A stretch of DNA of 64,000 bases from Phytoseiulus persimilis (taxonomy: Eukaryota; Arthropoda; Arachnida; Mesostigmata; Phytoseiidae), in NCBI GenBank assembly GCA_037576195.1, contig CM075103.1:25690723-25754722 (forward strand), given 5' to 3'. This document shows, one piece after another, positions 38,741-51,600 of the stretch. Every line of letters starts with the position of its first letter. Position 1 is the first letter of the stretch. The notes under the pieces were generated by a model. That model worked only from the letters and a program-made list of their open reading frames with translations, was not told where the DNA came from and ran no database searches. The translations under genes and the position numbers were made by a program.

Positions 38741-39697
38741 TCAGTTGAATTTAATTACGGTAGACGTTTGTGACAGAATGACCTCTAGGGGTGACACAGT
38801 AAAACATTTTGAAGATCCTGCAGAGATCGAGGTCGCAGAAGCTTTTTCAATCGCGTCTCGTTCGTCGATATTTCGTGCTTGACCAAACCGGAAGATTACC
38901 CGGCGACCTCCATTGCGTTCTCTTGCTATTTCTCTTCGGATTTTCCGTTTCTTCTCCGTCAGCCGCGACTCTCCGAGTCGAAGAAAAGGGAGATTCTCCT
39001 CCCGTCGAAATATCGAGAGATCACAGCGTAGCTCGCCCGGCGTTCTCGCCTCTACTCCACTGGATGCTCGGCTGGCAGGGCGGCTGCTGCTCGGAGCACA
39101 CGAGGGTTGGCTGCAATTGTCGCCTTCGCAAGTTGCGTTTTGCACTTTGTCATACAGTGGGCTCGGCTGCACACGGCGCCCGAGCTCCAAGTTGGAGCAA
39201 GCCGCATTTCGTGCATCGGGAGACATTCGACATGGCAAGCGGTCATTTATTTGTCGACGGTTCGCTCGTCGACAACGCACTTCTGCTCTGAGCTTTCGCC
39301 CTAGAGTTAGAACACTCCTGGAAATCCACGCTTCTCGGCCGGAGTAGCCCTCGTCGGAGGTCAGGAGCTTGTCCGGTTGAACGGGCGGTCGCTTCGAGGC
39401 TCGATCCGATTGGGAGCGTTTCCACAGGAAAAATGAGTCAGCCAAAGCACGCATTTGCAAGGAGGCGTTCAGCACGGTTTCGGTTTGTACTACAGCGTCG
39501 CGGTTAGAAAATGCCAAAGGTTGCATGGAAACCCCATTTCCCACTGCAAACAACGCAAAATATGCTCGAAGATTGAAGATGCTCCAGCTTACATGGGAAA
39601 GGGAAATCGTCGGACGCCTCGCTCTCCTTCTACAAAAGCTTGAGAATCGAGCAACGTCACGGTCAGAGAAAGATTCGTCGCATTCCCGGGGAGGCAA
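38741..39697 (-). other. unassigned 318-codon open frame
   Basis: The longest open frame in the window not explained by a known gene. Translation is rich in Arg and Ser, with one mildly hydrophobic patch near the N-terminus (SIFNLRAYFALFAVGNGVSM). There is no recognisable domain. Two plus-strand frames (38809-39291 and 38913-39347) are also open across the same DNA. That points to a locally stop-poor sequence as much as to a gene, and the coding strand is unknown. Confidence 0.15.
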
Positions 39698-42600
39698 TGA
39701 TTTCTACTTTTATCCATCATACTGTCGCCGGCTTGCATTGTGTGCCACAACACAGGGAATTCCATTCAGAAACGCAAGGCAAAGAAAAACGGAGCGCAGG
39801 GTTAAGTCGTCGTTCGAGTTGCTCGCCCTAATCACAGTGTGCTCCACTAAGGAAAATAAAGAACCATTTGTACCACGTTGGGACTCGGCCGAGAATGACT
39901 CAGCATCGGCGAGTGCCTTGGCAGATCTCAAGTTACAGCGGGCTTTCGCAGGGGATTACATATTGGTACAAATAAGCTGCGGCGTTATCGTACCCGAGCC
40001 GCTGAGAATTGTTGCGACCCAACTTGAACTCGGACTTCGATCCTTCTGAAAGACCAAAACTCATCGCGGAAGTACATTCTGCCCCACAGCCGGAAATTCC
40101 GAAAGACATCCGGTGACAATCATGTACTGCAATCGCATGCGAACCGCCATTTTTCTGAAGGAGAAGGAAGAAGAATTGGAACTTCTACGACCGATTTGAA
40201 GTATCTTTTGAGCGTTTCCGAAGGCACGTGTCCTCATCGGTGAAGCCTCGCGTCGATAAATCCCGCAAGTGAGCCCTTCACGAGCCTGAACTCGCATGTT
40301 GGAACTGCGGGAAGCACGCTTCGAGATGTTTCCTCTAAAATTATCGTGGCTCATCCACCGAGTTATATCAGTGACGTCATAAGGTATACGAACACCCAAG
40401 TCTGAACCAGCGATCGATAGGCCCGAAACTCGTGTTCCCGGAGGGACCGCTCATCCAACATGATCTTATTTCCGATTCTCTCCCGGACTCAGCTTTGAGC
40501 TCGCAAGTTCTCGTTTTCCGGTTGCTCCGATCATCGCCCCGTTCGATGAGAACTTGAATCTCCCTGCAATCAGTTGTGTCAGCAGTGATCACTGATCGGC
40601 ATGCGGATGGAGCGTTCGTTTCTGTTTGGGCGAAGCTCCGCTTTCTTTCAATCGGCTCTGAATCGTATCCTCGAGGGACTCGATAGTACATATTTGAACC
40701 TCAGAGGAACGTCGAGGCTCTGCATTGAGACCTGGGGCCGTCGAACTGACCATGGTGTGTTCAAACGAGCGAATGATTTTTTTTTTTTCCAGGTGGGTCT
40801 CGGGATGATTCGCTCCTTGTTCGTGTGCGGGCCGAGGAATGCAGGCAGTTCTCGAAACTGGGCTCGAGACAGTGAAAGAATGAAGGAAGAGGTGAACTCC
40901 ACCCTTCACGGCGAGCAAGCTCCTCCAGCTGATCGAGATCATCGCACTTCTCAGTCAGTATCTCTCAATGCGAACATCATCGAAATTCGCCGAAACCCAT
41001 CGTCCCTGTCAATGTTTATCACTTCAGCTTACGCTTTCCTCGTCGACAGAACCCGATGCCGCCAGAATAGGCCGAGTATTTCCTTTGCACTGGGCCTTCG
41101 ACAGTCGATTTCCGGGTCCGCGAGCGGGAAGGGGAGCAAAAAACTTTGCGATTGAGGGAAGTTCGAGGAAGGGTAGTGAGCGCGGTTTAGGAAAAGTGGG
41201 AGACCGGTGGGGTGAGACGACAGTGCGAGAGGAAGGACGCAGGCATCTGCCGCATTAAAAGTGGACCATCAATCCAAGCTGAGCTCCTGAGTTACCACCA
41301 GGAGAGTTCAGGGAGAACATGTGCGACGACCGCGTGCGCTGATGTGCGAGCACGAGACGCTGGACCGGGTAGGGAGAGTTCGAGTTTAAATATGCGTCGA
41401 AACGAAGCGACTGACAACGGGGGGACCGCGATGTGATATTTGTATAGGGAAGCTTCTTTGAGGTGTGCACCTGATCCTGCAGAATGAGGTAGATGGAGAG
41501 AGAATCCATAATTCCGAGCGGGAAGCTCTGTCGGTCGAAGGCATACGGAAGTTGATGATTACTCATCGTCAGGGCTTATTAGGAATCGAGACGATTCTCA
41601 CTTCCACTTCAAAGAACGAATTCCACTATGCGGCTTCTGGGGGAGATCATTCCCGAATTCGATTTTGACCGACAATCGAGGATAAGATAATAACTTCGCT
41701 CATAGGGTGAGTTCGAACGACGACATGCCATGTGTTTTTTTGGGTGAGGCGAAAAAGTCACCAACGGTTCGATCTGAGCGGGATCGCAACTGCGCTGAAT
41801 ATGACTCAGCTGTAGCGCGCCCATCAGTCTAAATTGCAAATATCGCTCTGGATCTCCTGTTGATTTTTTCCCTCACGGTCCCGCTGCCATTCACCACCCG
41901 AAGCAGATACCGGTGAGAACGGGCGAATCTTGCTCTAATTGCAAAACGCTCTCCCCATCCTGCCAGTGGGCACCAACAATGCTCAACTGAGCATACCAGT
42001 CCGTTCTAATTCATCACCGTTCTCCCGTTTCTACCTCGAACGAGTGTGTCATTATCGTCGAGATGTTCTGTCGAAAAAATATTACGAGAAAGCACCTCCT
42101 TCCTGGAGCATCCTGGGACTTTCGATCAAGGAAAATACCATAGTTTCCGAGCGTTTTTTCGAGGGGAATTCACTCATCACTTTGAAGGGAGCGAATGGCT
42201 TTGGATCTTTCGCGACTGCCAGGCGATCAAGGGCACATGTTGAGCACATAAGAACCTGTCAGACCGTGCTCATCGCTTCCTGTGTCCCGTTCGAGATGAC
42301 CTCAGACAGCGTTTTGTTTTTTTTTTCTTCGCGGGGAACTGGATCCATTGGAATCGACGTTCCTCTCAGAATGCCGATTTTTCACGGGAAATTTCTGAGC
42401 GTCAAAGTCGAGTTATCCGCGTGAAAGAGGTCTGACTGGCTGTATAGAGCTTGGGGAGAGGGGATGGAGAGTTTGCACAAACAAGAAGGTGTGCAGGTTA
42501 TCGCAGGGAGAGGGCTGCTTTGAATTTGCTTCAAACAACAGATGAATCGAATGTACTTCGGTAAGGTGTCGACAGGTATCACACTGAGTCGCCCCGCGAT

Positions 42601-45600
42601 ATGTCGATTGCTGAGGGACAACACTCCCAGCCCCGCTTTTCTCGAACCAACTCATCGGGACATCCGGAAACGGATAAACCTCATCGACAACTGCTCTCCG
42701 TCGATCTAAAGCAACGAAGCCGAGCGATCCTGGCGTTGCGCAGTCGTTCAGAGTATCAACACAGGAGAGCCGCAGCTTCCGCAGCGATCCATTCCTTGTG
42801 TCCAGCTCACATCGACCATATCATAGCTGGAACAATCCTACGCTCGCAGTTTCATGCTCAGGCTGTTTCCGAATAATGATCGAAATTCAGGAATTGGGAG
42901 CATCCGAGGGCGGACCCACCAACCCCTTCGATGTTTGAGTCAGAGTCGGCTCATTTGCGCTCTGTCGTTGTACCCAGGGGTGCCCTCGTTGCAATCGGGT
43001 GGTTGCCGCCCGCTCGCATGACTCAGCCCTCCTCCAGACTGAATGCATGCAACTTTTAATTTTAACTTGATTAACGGAGCAATCTTCGTATTGCGACCAA
43101 ATGACCGAAAACCAGAAGCACTCGATGATGGCGTGGCTGCTCGATGTCGAAGGAATGGCTGGGAATCGACACCGTTGCAATGATGTAGACACCCCCCGAG
43201 AACTTCATCCGTCGTGAAGCGTTCTCGGGGCCGAAAGAGGTCGGAGGTGGCTTCCCCGTGACTTCCCGTGAGTTCTGACGCGGCGAACCGGCAGACCGCG
43301 GAGGGAAAGACTATCAGCAGGGATGAAAAGCTCGATTTAAAGGTCGATCCAGAGGGCGAAACCGATTTCGGATTGCGAACTTTTATTTTTCCAGACCTCA
43401 AACGCGAATTTTTGCGGAATTTACATCGGCTCCGCACCTCTCGAGCAATTTGTCAAGCGTTGGCGAGAGGGAAACGGGAAGAGAGAGCTCTGGTCACGGC
43501 GAGCGGCTCCGAATCTTTGAGTTGGAAACGCTTTGACAGTTGATGGATTGCTTTTTCTCTCCCGTTTCCTCGCGATACTTAATGGCTCGAAATGGCTTCC
43601 GAAATGTGTTTTAATTGATGTCGAGCCTCCAGTACACTGCTGCAGGCTCACGGGAGTTTACATGCGAACAGCGAGATATGCTCGCAACGATGGAGACGCA
43701 GCGGGATCTCAGAAGTAACGGATCCACGAGCACGAGCCATGGCTCGACCTGCGGAGATCTCAGTCGTAGTTAATTTCACGCGTCATAAACGCGTCCGTCT
43801 CGTTGCCATCAACTGCGCTGCGCATCAACTGCAGAGACCTGGACTTGGCGCTCGACGACTCGACAAATCGATGCTGAATAATCCAGAACTTATTCCATAT
43901 TTGGCAAATGACACATCCTGGCATGGAGACTCCCTTCGAGCTCTTCCGAAAGACTCCTAGAGTTGAATCGCAGGGACGTTGTATTGAGTTTCAGCTCCCA
44001 TGGATAAGGGAGTTTTTTTTTATTCCATACCCCCTATTCTCCCTCACGTGCCATAAATATGGCATTAGACTCTCGAGGAAGCTTTGGTGTTTGTGGGAGA
44101 ATTGCCATCGGGTATGGAAAGTTTGCTGCACATGACGATATCAGTCCATTGCTCCTCCATCATGAAAAAACATTCGAGACCATGAGGACGTGCACGGAGT
44201 TTCTGAATCGTCTGTGTCTCAGACAGAGTGTTGTCGAGACAAAGAGCGAACATCGTTGCGCATGCGCCCCGAATTTCAACGTAGATCTGCTCTTGATGTG
44301 ATTCCGTTCGATCTTCAGATTCCACATCGGGAGCAAATTTCACGCCCGCAGCGAACCATGCCTGCGTTGCGGATTTCGAATCCGAGTCGTATGTTCGAAT
44401 GCTCACAAAGCTTCCCGCTCACCACCAAGAACTCTTCCATTCAAGTGACTGATCCCCGCTCGTCCACAGCATGGCCACACAAGCCTCGAACCGCGTAATG
44501 AATTTCAACCCAATCTATCACTCTACCATAGTTTAGGGAAGCGACAGGCAAGAAGAGAAGGCGAGAGGAACAGATGAGTTTCAAGACGGGATTAAAATGT
44601 TTCAACACTTATTCGGCGACAATGAACAAATGACCTCATGGGAACTTGACATTTCGGGTGTTTTCCTGGTCGGTTCCGGGCCCAAAACTTTTGGTGGAGC
44701 GCGATTCAGACGGAATCTCATGAAGAGTGCGGAGCGTTTTCTTGACCAGCAGGAGATGACCTCGTTTCGAGGATTGCGAACAGGGTTGCGGGCCGATCGC
44801 TCGACGGCTTTGTTTGCTGTCGTGATCTTGAACATCATCTCCGGGTGCGATGTCTAATGACACCGGGCGATAATGTTCTTAATGGACGAAACACCGAATG
44901 ATCAACACCAGGCCCGAGCTTCGTCTTACTGTGGTAGCACCTCACCAGTTTCTGAGTGGCCGAGACTGGGGAAATACAAGAGTGGGTTGGTTGGTCAGTC
45001 AGTCGGTCTGCCTGACTGGCAATTTCTCAACACGAGCCCCAAAATAGTCACCGAGCTCTTCCCGTGGGAAGTGAATTGTGACATTTCAATTAGGCTGTTT
45101 AGTCATCTTCCGAGCAAGAGAGCTGCTGTTTTTGCTCGAGAGATTTCCAAGGTGCGAAGCGTTCACCATCGCCGCCTAGTGACCTCGGATAAAAAAAAAA
45201 TTCTCGTCGGAGTTTGACTTCAGGTCAAGCCCATCCCCTTGTCGGCGGTGGCGAATAACCGCGGAACCCAACGAGAAAAATAGGAAATAGCAATTATGCG
45301 AGCGGTTGGCGGTTCTGTTGTGAGGGCGACCTTAGCCGTCGCTCCTTCCGTCTCCCTGTTAAGGCTTCAAGTAGCCAAACGAGCCGCTCGTTAAGCGTGG
45401 ACGCCGCTCAAGAGCAGATAGATCTGCGCTGACAGAGTCTGGAGGTGACTCTGATGGACGACTCACTCTCTGAAAGTCGCGATTGCCTTTCGGAATTCAA
45501 CATGTCGCGAGGAAATCCGTCATGACTCGGTGCTCGGATCGCGGTCCCGCTCCCCAAAGCCGACGCTTTAGAACTCAACGTTTCGATCCTGATATCGCTG

Positions 45601-48600
45601 AGCTGAAAGAGACCTGTGACAGATCGTATCTCATGTTGATGTGTTTCCATCGAGTGAAAACACTGAACGCTCTCGATTAAGGCCCTGAATTCATCACCAG
45701 AGCCTCTCCTCGTAGAATCCCAACCGACTACCTGGAATTCGAAGAGTCCGAACACGGGGGACGGCTGTGACGAGTTCGAGACTCGTCTCTGTGGTTGAGA
45801 TCAAACTGAGGATCCCCTGGCCCGGACCTCAGGTTGAGGACCGCGACAGCTGCAGAGTGTACGAGGCCGAGTGACAAAGACGGAGACAATATCCCCACAG
45901 ACCGCGTTCCTGTTCCGAGCGTGCGGTGGATATTCGTCGAGAAGCGCGTGGTGTTCTTGCCAAGACTCCACGAGCAGTCAGCGAGCAAGCTGGCGAGTGA
46001 GCGAAAGTCAAAGAACGCTGAGAAAGATAGACAACAATCCCACCACAATCAGCTTGAGACGTTAACGAGGTCTCTCGCAGAATCCAACTCATGTCAGACG
46101 GCCCCGCGGCTTCGACTGCGGACGAGCATCTACAGAATGAGTAACTGATCAGAGGCCGTCCTCACGATCTGTTGGCGTTAGATGATCACCTGAGCGGTCA
46201 GAGAAATCTATGCGGTTCCCTCTAGGCGGAAAATAGTGTCTCACCTTTCGGGACACAGGACGAAACAGTCACTACGGAATGAGCTGAACTGTTCCTCGTC
46301 GTCTCGATCGTCGCCTGGAAAGATCCTTCCCCGGTTCGGAGTTCTGGCGCAGATTAAAAATCGTCTGCTTCGATGGGAGTTCTGCGAGGAGGAAGTTAAC
46401 GAGACTCGGCGCGCTCGCTCTGCAACCCGAGTTCGCCACCGTTGACCCGGAGCAGGACTATGAGTTCCTCCCGAATGCCGAGCGGCATGGATCAGTCTCC
46501 TAGGGCGAGCTCAGCCTGCTCGTAAGGAATGACATTTCGCGGCGCGAGTTTCACCGAGACGAATCTGTTTCGGCTCTCGATCCGGCCGACGATGCGATTT
46601 GTGTTGACCGGCGATTTGTGTGTTCCGCCTACCGGTGGCTGTTTGGACGGCTGATGTTAATAGATGTTGCCACCGGTCCAAATCTCGCCGTTGGTGCCAG
46701 CGGTCCTGTTCCACCACCGGTCTTGTCCCTGCTGATCCCGTCTGGGTGGGGTGGGCTGGAGGCAAACTGAATCACGTATCGCCATAAATGTGCCCTCTAA
46801 GGTGACACATGCTCACACGCAGGCACATGATAGCCCCGAGAGGGTGTTCTACGACGAGAAGCGCGGTTGCCCCCACACTCACTCAAGAGGCTGCGCGAAA
46901 CTCCGTGCCACCTGCGAGGGATCGGAGACGCTTTTGCTCCTCCGAGAAAAAGACACAGGGAAACTTCTCGGGTTTCACAACAAAGTGGTGGGTGTTCAAT
47001 TCGTGGCTGGATCATGGTCATGAATGTTAGCACCTGTTCTCACCTTGAGCAGGTACATTGATGAACAGCGTCTGGAGAGAACACCGAACTATTTCGGGTA
47101 CGTCGAAATAAGAGACTTGATACCACCACGCCGAATTGCCAGAGTTTCCTGGCACGTGAGGAACGAGCGGAATGGAATTTCGTATCGGTCTCCCCGTCCC
47201 CAGCTTGTTTCATCACTTTTAGGCCGGTCATAAGAAGGACTGCCTGAGTTCATTTGCTCGTTGGGAGCCTCGGAGTCAGGAGTCGCGCAGGAGTTCTTGA
47301 AAATACTCGTCCCAAAGCCGCGTCAGTGGCTTGCCTGATCTAGATTCTAAAGGCAGTGACAACGACCGCCTTATTTCCTTTGATACAATCGCAAACGTTC
47401 TGTATCTATATGTTCCAATAAGAGATCCATGTAAGCGATTGTCAGGCCGAGTCCCTCAGTCTCGATCTGTGGTCCTGCTTGGGAACGAACGCCACCCTCA
47501 GCTCCGCCCAGGCAGATTGTCAACTTATCGTACGCCACCATCTTGCAGTTGGAGCCGGAGCAACTGTCTCTAAGTTGGGCGTCGACAGACTTCTGCGCTC
47601 GTGTAAACTTGTCGCTCGTTGAAATATCTAAGAAGTTTTCGACTATATCTTTAACAGGGTACAAACAAAAAAAAACGCCCTTTCTTCCAATTTCAACCGG
47701 GGAGACTCCAGTCCCCCGCGGTCCAGTCGGCCGCGTGATGCATCCTCTTGGAAGCCTCCTTTCCAACGATCTGAACGATGAGGTGAATCTTGTAAAAATG
47801 ATTTGAGAATCTCATGTGCGGAGCATGGCGACGCTTTCCAGGGAAGAGCAGTTTTTAAACCAAACGAAGGTTCAGTGAGGGATGGGGTCACTTAACGGGG
47901 TTGCAGGTGGAACCGGGAATTCGTTTCGACCCTCCTGCGCGCAGTCCCTTAGCAGCTTGTGTGTAGTCCCGAAGCTCAGAACGTGAGTCATAGCTTCCAT
48001 TCAGCTTCGATCTGTTGCTGCTGGTATTTTCGGGCTAATGCCGGAGTCGATGTTCTCGGCCATGGTGGGCGAGACTTGAGTGAGTCTTTCGATCAATCAC
48101 CCCCGATGCTATATATTCAGGAAGGGCTATGAACAAGCGAGCTCTCATACTCTGCTCGGTACAATCACGTGTGTACCAACGACGACCGAAGATCCTGTTC
48201 AAGGACATTCCAAGTTTCCTGAATGAAGTGCTGAACAATGACGAGGAGACGCCGTAAGCTCAGCGAAGGGAGAAAAACCGCGGATGTCGTTCCATCCGGT
48301 CTCGAATTAGACAACTTCCGGTCGTCAGCTCGCTTGAAAGTCCCAGGCATACTCGGAGAAGAATACCCCAAGAATAGAACGAAGTCACGTCCGATGCTCG
48401 CACCCACGGAGACACGGCTCTATAGTTCAGCTGTCGGTCGGCCGACAGAGCTGATTGTCGAGGAGACGATGACGGCGATGGTTTCCCGTGCACTTTCCTC
48501 GATGTGTGATCTGGAACTCGAGGAGTGATTCGAAAGGAAGATTGAGAGCAAACAGGAGAAGTTTATCAGTGTAACGGATCGCCGACTTACGCTGGTCTGT

Positions 48601-51600
48601 CGTTCGCCGTATTCATGTGTCGGATCATGCCAACTGGCCCCTTTGTTTGAGACGCGCGGCTGTGGTTCTGGTTTTGAGTCGCTCAGGTCGGCGGATCGAT
48701 CGATCAACTCATGGATCGACGCTGGAAACGCGCAGAGCAATCATCGACTGCGATCGCGCCGCATGTTGGAAAATGGCAGGATGTCTCTGGGAATACGCGA
48801 AAAAATAGATCTGAATGAACGTACTAGTCGGAGCTGGGTCGCTGCCGATGGTGGTCGTAGCGTATTTTTTTTCAAATTTGCACGACCACACCCAGTCACA
48901 ATGCTCGTCTGGCTCACACTATTCACGTGAGGAGTTCCCTTGCCATCAGGGGCAATTTATAAATAATGAAGCTCTCTCGCCATCCTTCCCCCTTCTCACA
49001 GGAAGACGATCTAACCTCGTTCGTCGACAGGTGCATCACGAAACATTCCCTCGAAGCTTCACTCTTTGGGCAGAACTTTTGTCTCTGTTCGATGCTTTCG
49101 AACTTTTCATCCCGGTCTTTGCGCCAACCTTTTGGGCGCATCAGTCCCCTCGCTGGCTCACAGCGATTCCGAACCTTTCGTCTCCGGGAACGGCGCAGCC
49201 CCTCCTGCGAACGTCGGCGAAATAAGTGTGAGCAACGGCTTCCCGCGATCGGAGCCCGGAAATTCGGCAAAAGGAGATGATCGAGACAAGTGTCAGCTTG
49301 ATCTCATGTCGATGACTTGATTCTCAATCTGCGCGTGATGAATGCTCCTCGGAGGATCGACGGAGGTCCATCGGGGCCAATGAGCGCGATTGCGTGATCC
49401 GCCATTCTTCTCACGCCGGCTTCATCCCGATAAGCGGGGTTTCGGGAGTTTGTAGCTTTGTATGGGAGTTCCACCCAGTTTCTCCTCGAAATTTCCTATC
49501 TTGGGTGGCGTTTTTTTTATCAAGAGGCCTGTGGTCATCGGTGACACCATAAAATATCGAATTATCTCATTCCGATTTCATACTTCTGCGAGGAGAGCAT
49601 TCCATGCCTTCCTTGTTCTCCCCGAAGGACCAATTCTCGGAGTTGCGGTCACTCAGGGTAGCTGCTCGAAAATTCAAATTCAATCTGCAACGCCTGGAAG
49701 CTGCCGGGGTACGGATGGGTCTCGCGGAAGTTGAAGCGAACGTCGTTGCGGGAAATTCGGGAGCCAGTTCCCGATATTTGAACGAGATAGCTGACAGAGT
49801 TTTTCGAAGTTGCACGGCCGGAGGCAATCGTTTGGGCGCTCAAGCTCGAAAGTTACGGCCAGGTGTAAACTGTCAGACTCGAGAAAAAGGACTCAGCTCG
49901 CAAATCGAATTAAATTCCGAACTGTTCTCCAGCATTGACACGACTGAGAATGGGGCAGCAGCATGAACGGCGAATCAGGACCCTGATCGAGATTTTTCAG
50001 AGCTCAGCTGCCGAGAGTAACAAACGAACGTCAGATTTCGAAGTGAAATCGGGGAACGTGCGCCGGGACTCGGGCACCAGGACGTCCGCTGCCTGGGCTT
50101 GTTCGCATATCATTGGTACGTTAATAGCTCGAATAAATTTCTGGCTTCACCTGGAAATGCTCACGTCACGCCAGATGTCGTGCTCCGGCTCCGTACACAG
50201 GCCTGATCAGGTTACGCAGCTAAACAGGAACGTTTGAGCCGTGTCTCCGCAGCATGCCGCGATACTCGGACCCGGATCGTTGTGTTTCGCAACTACTCTC
50301 TGAATGTCTGTGCAAGACTTCTCAACCACTCCGTAGTTCCAATGTTCAGCTGTTTTCTCCTCTCCCGGCCACTCGGGCGCAGTACTGTTCCTCACGAGTT
50401 CCGCCCATGAAGCGATGACCGGAATCCGTCGGGATTTCAATGAATTCGCACTCGATGAATGCTTAGGGAATACATCCTCCTCCAACGATACCAAATTTCA
50501 GCTACTTCCACCGCCTGAGACGGGTTCGGACAGGGTTCTCGTCCCTTCTCCTCTGTGGCGTCCTGTTTCCCATTTGATCGTTATTCTCTTGATGATCACT
50601 TCCCGAATTCCGGATCGTCAGTCTCGACTCTTCTGGTGGCGTGTTGATTTATGGTACGAGTCGAGATTCGAGCAAGGTGTCACGTGCGCCAGCATCAAAC
50701 GCGAGAAGTCGATCGTCACAAACCCACTGAGAAGGCAAGCACTATGCGAGCCCTCCTGTCTCGCTTCTTCAGACGGAATAATTGAGCTTAATCCTCTCCA
50801 CGCGTGCCACTGCTCCTCGAGAAGTGAGCCCCCACACGAATAATCACGCCGTGAAGACACTCACGAGCCACGGACTCATTTCTCGGTGTCTCGATTCTGG
50901 CCAGAGCGCACTTTGGAACCATCGAGGTAGTGAACCACTCTCGGCGGGCGTTCATTCGAAGAGGTGGTAAGAAATCAAATTGTGGGTGGAAGCGGCTTCC
51001 GACAGGTCACCGCTCTCAAGTTTCATTTGTGTTGAGTGGCGCACCGAGGGAATCTTGCCTGGTCTTCTCGTCGAGTTTATAAATATCACAGCACGATACA
51101 CAACTACGACGACAACAACGACTGCGGCCCACTGCTCAAAACCTTTCCTCGTCTGTCCGCGTGTCCAGCCGTGTGCGCTCGCCGGCCTCCGTGCCTGCCG
51201 GTCTGTTTCTACATCTGACGGTCCGACATTTGGTGATGATAGAACGGGTGTAACGCGCTTCTAAACACTGGAAAAGGAACCTCGTTCCAGTTCGCCGGTT
51301 GCCGACGGAACCGAAGGAAAGAATAGTTAGTCACTCATCACATACGGTGTCGAGTTGGATTCGTTCCTGACGGCGAGTCAGTGGGAATCAAGTCTCCTGA
51401 ATCCGAGCATGCTTCCTGAGCGGGTCATTTTCGATGACGACGACGGGGGCGACAACCCTGCAGTCGTCGCTCGTTCGAACACAGCTGATGTTCAATCCTT
51501 CGGCTTCGTAAGAGTTAGATTTGATCCCCGTCAGAGCAGCTCTGGCTCATATTGCGCAGGCATTGCGAGTTGCTCGCCTACTTGGTACATTATTGTCGGA

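Noticed and set aside
44597-44863. Open frames on both strands covering the same 260 bp
   Set aside because: No homology recognised; mirror-image openness is not evidence of coding.
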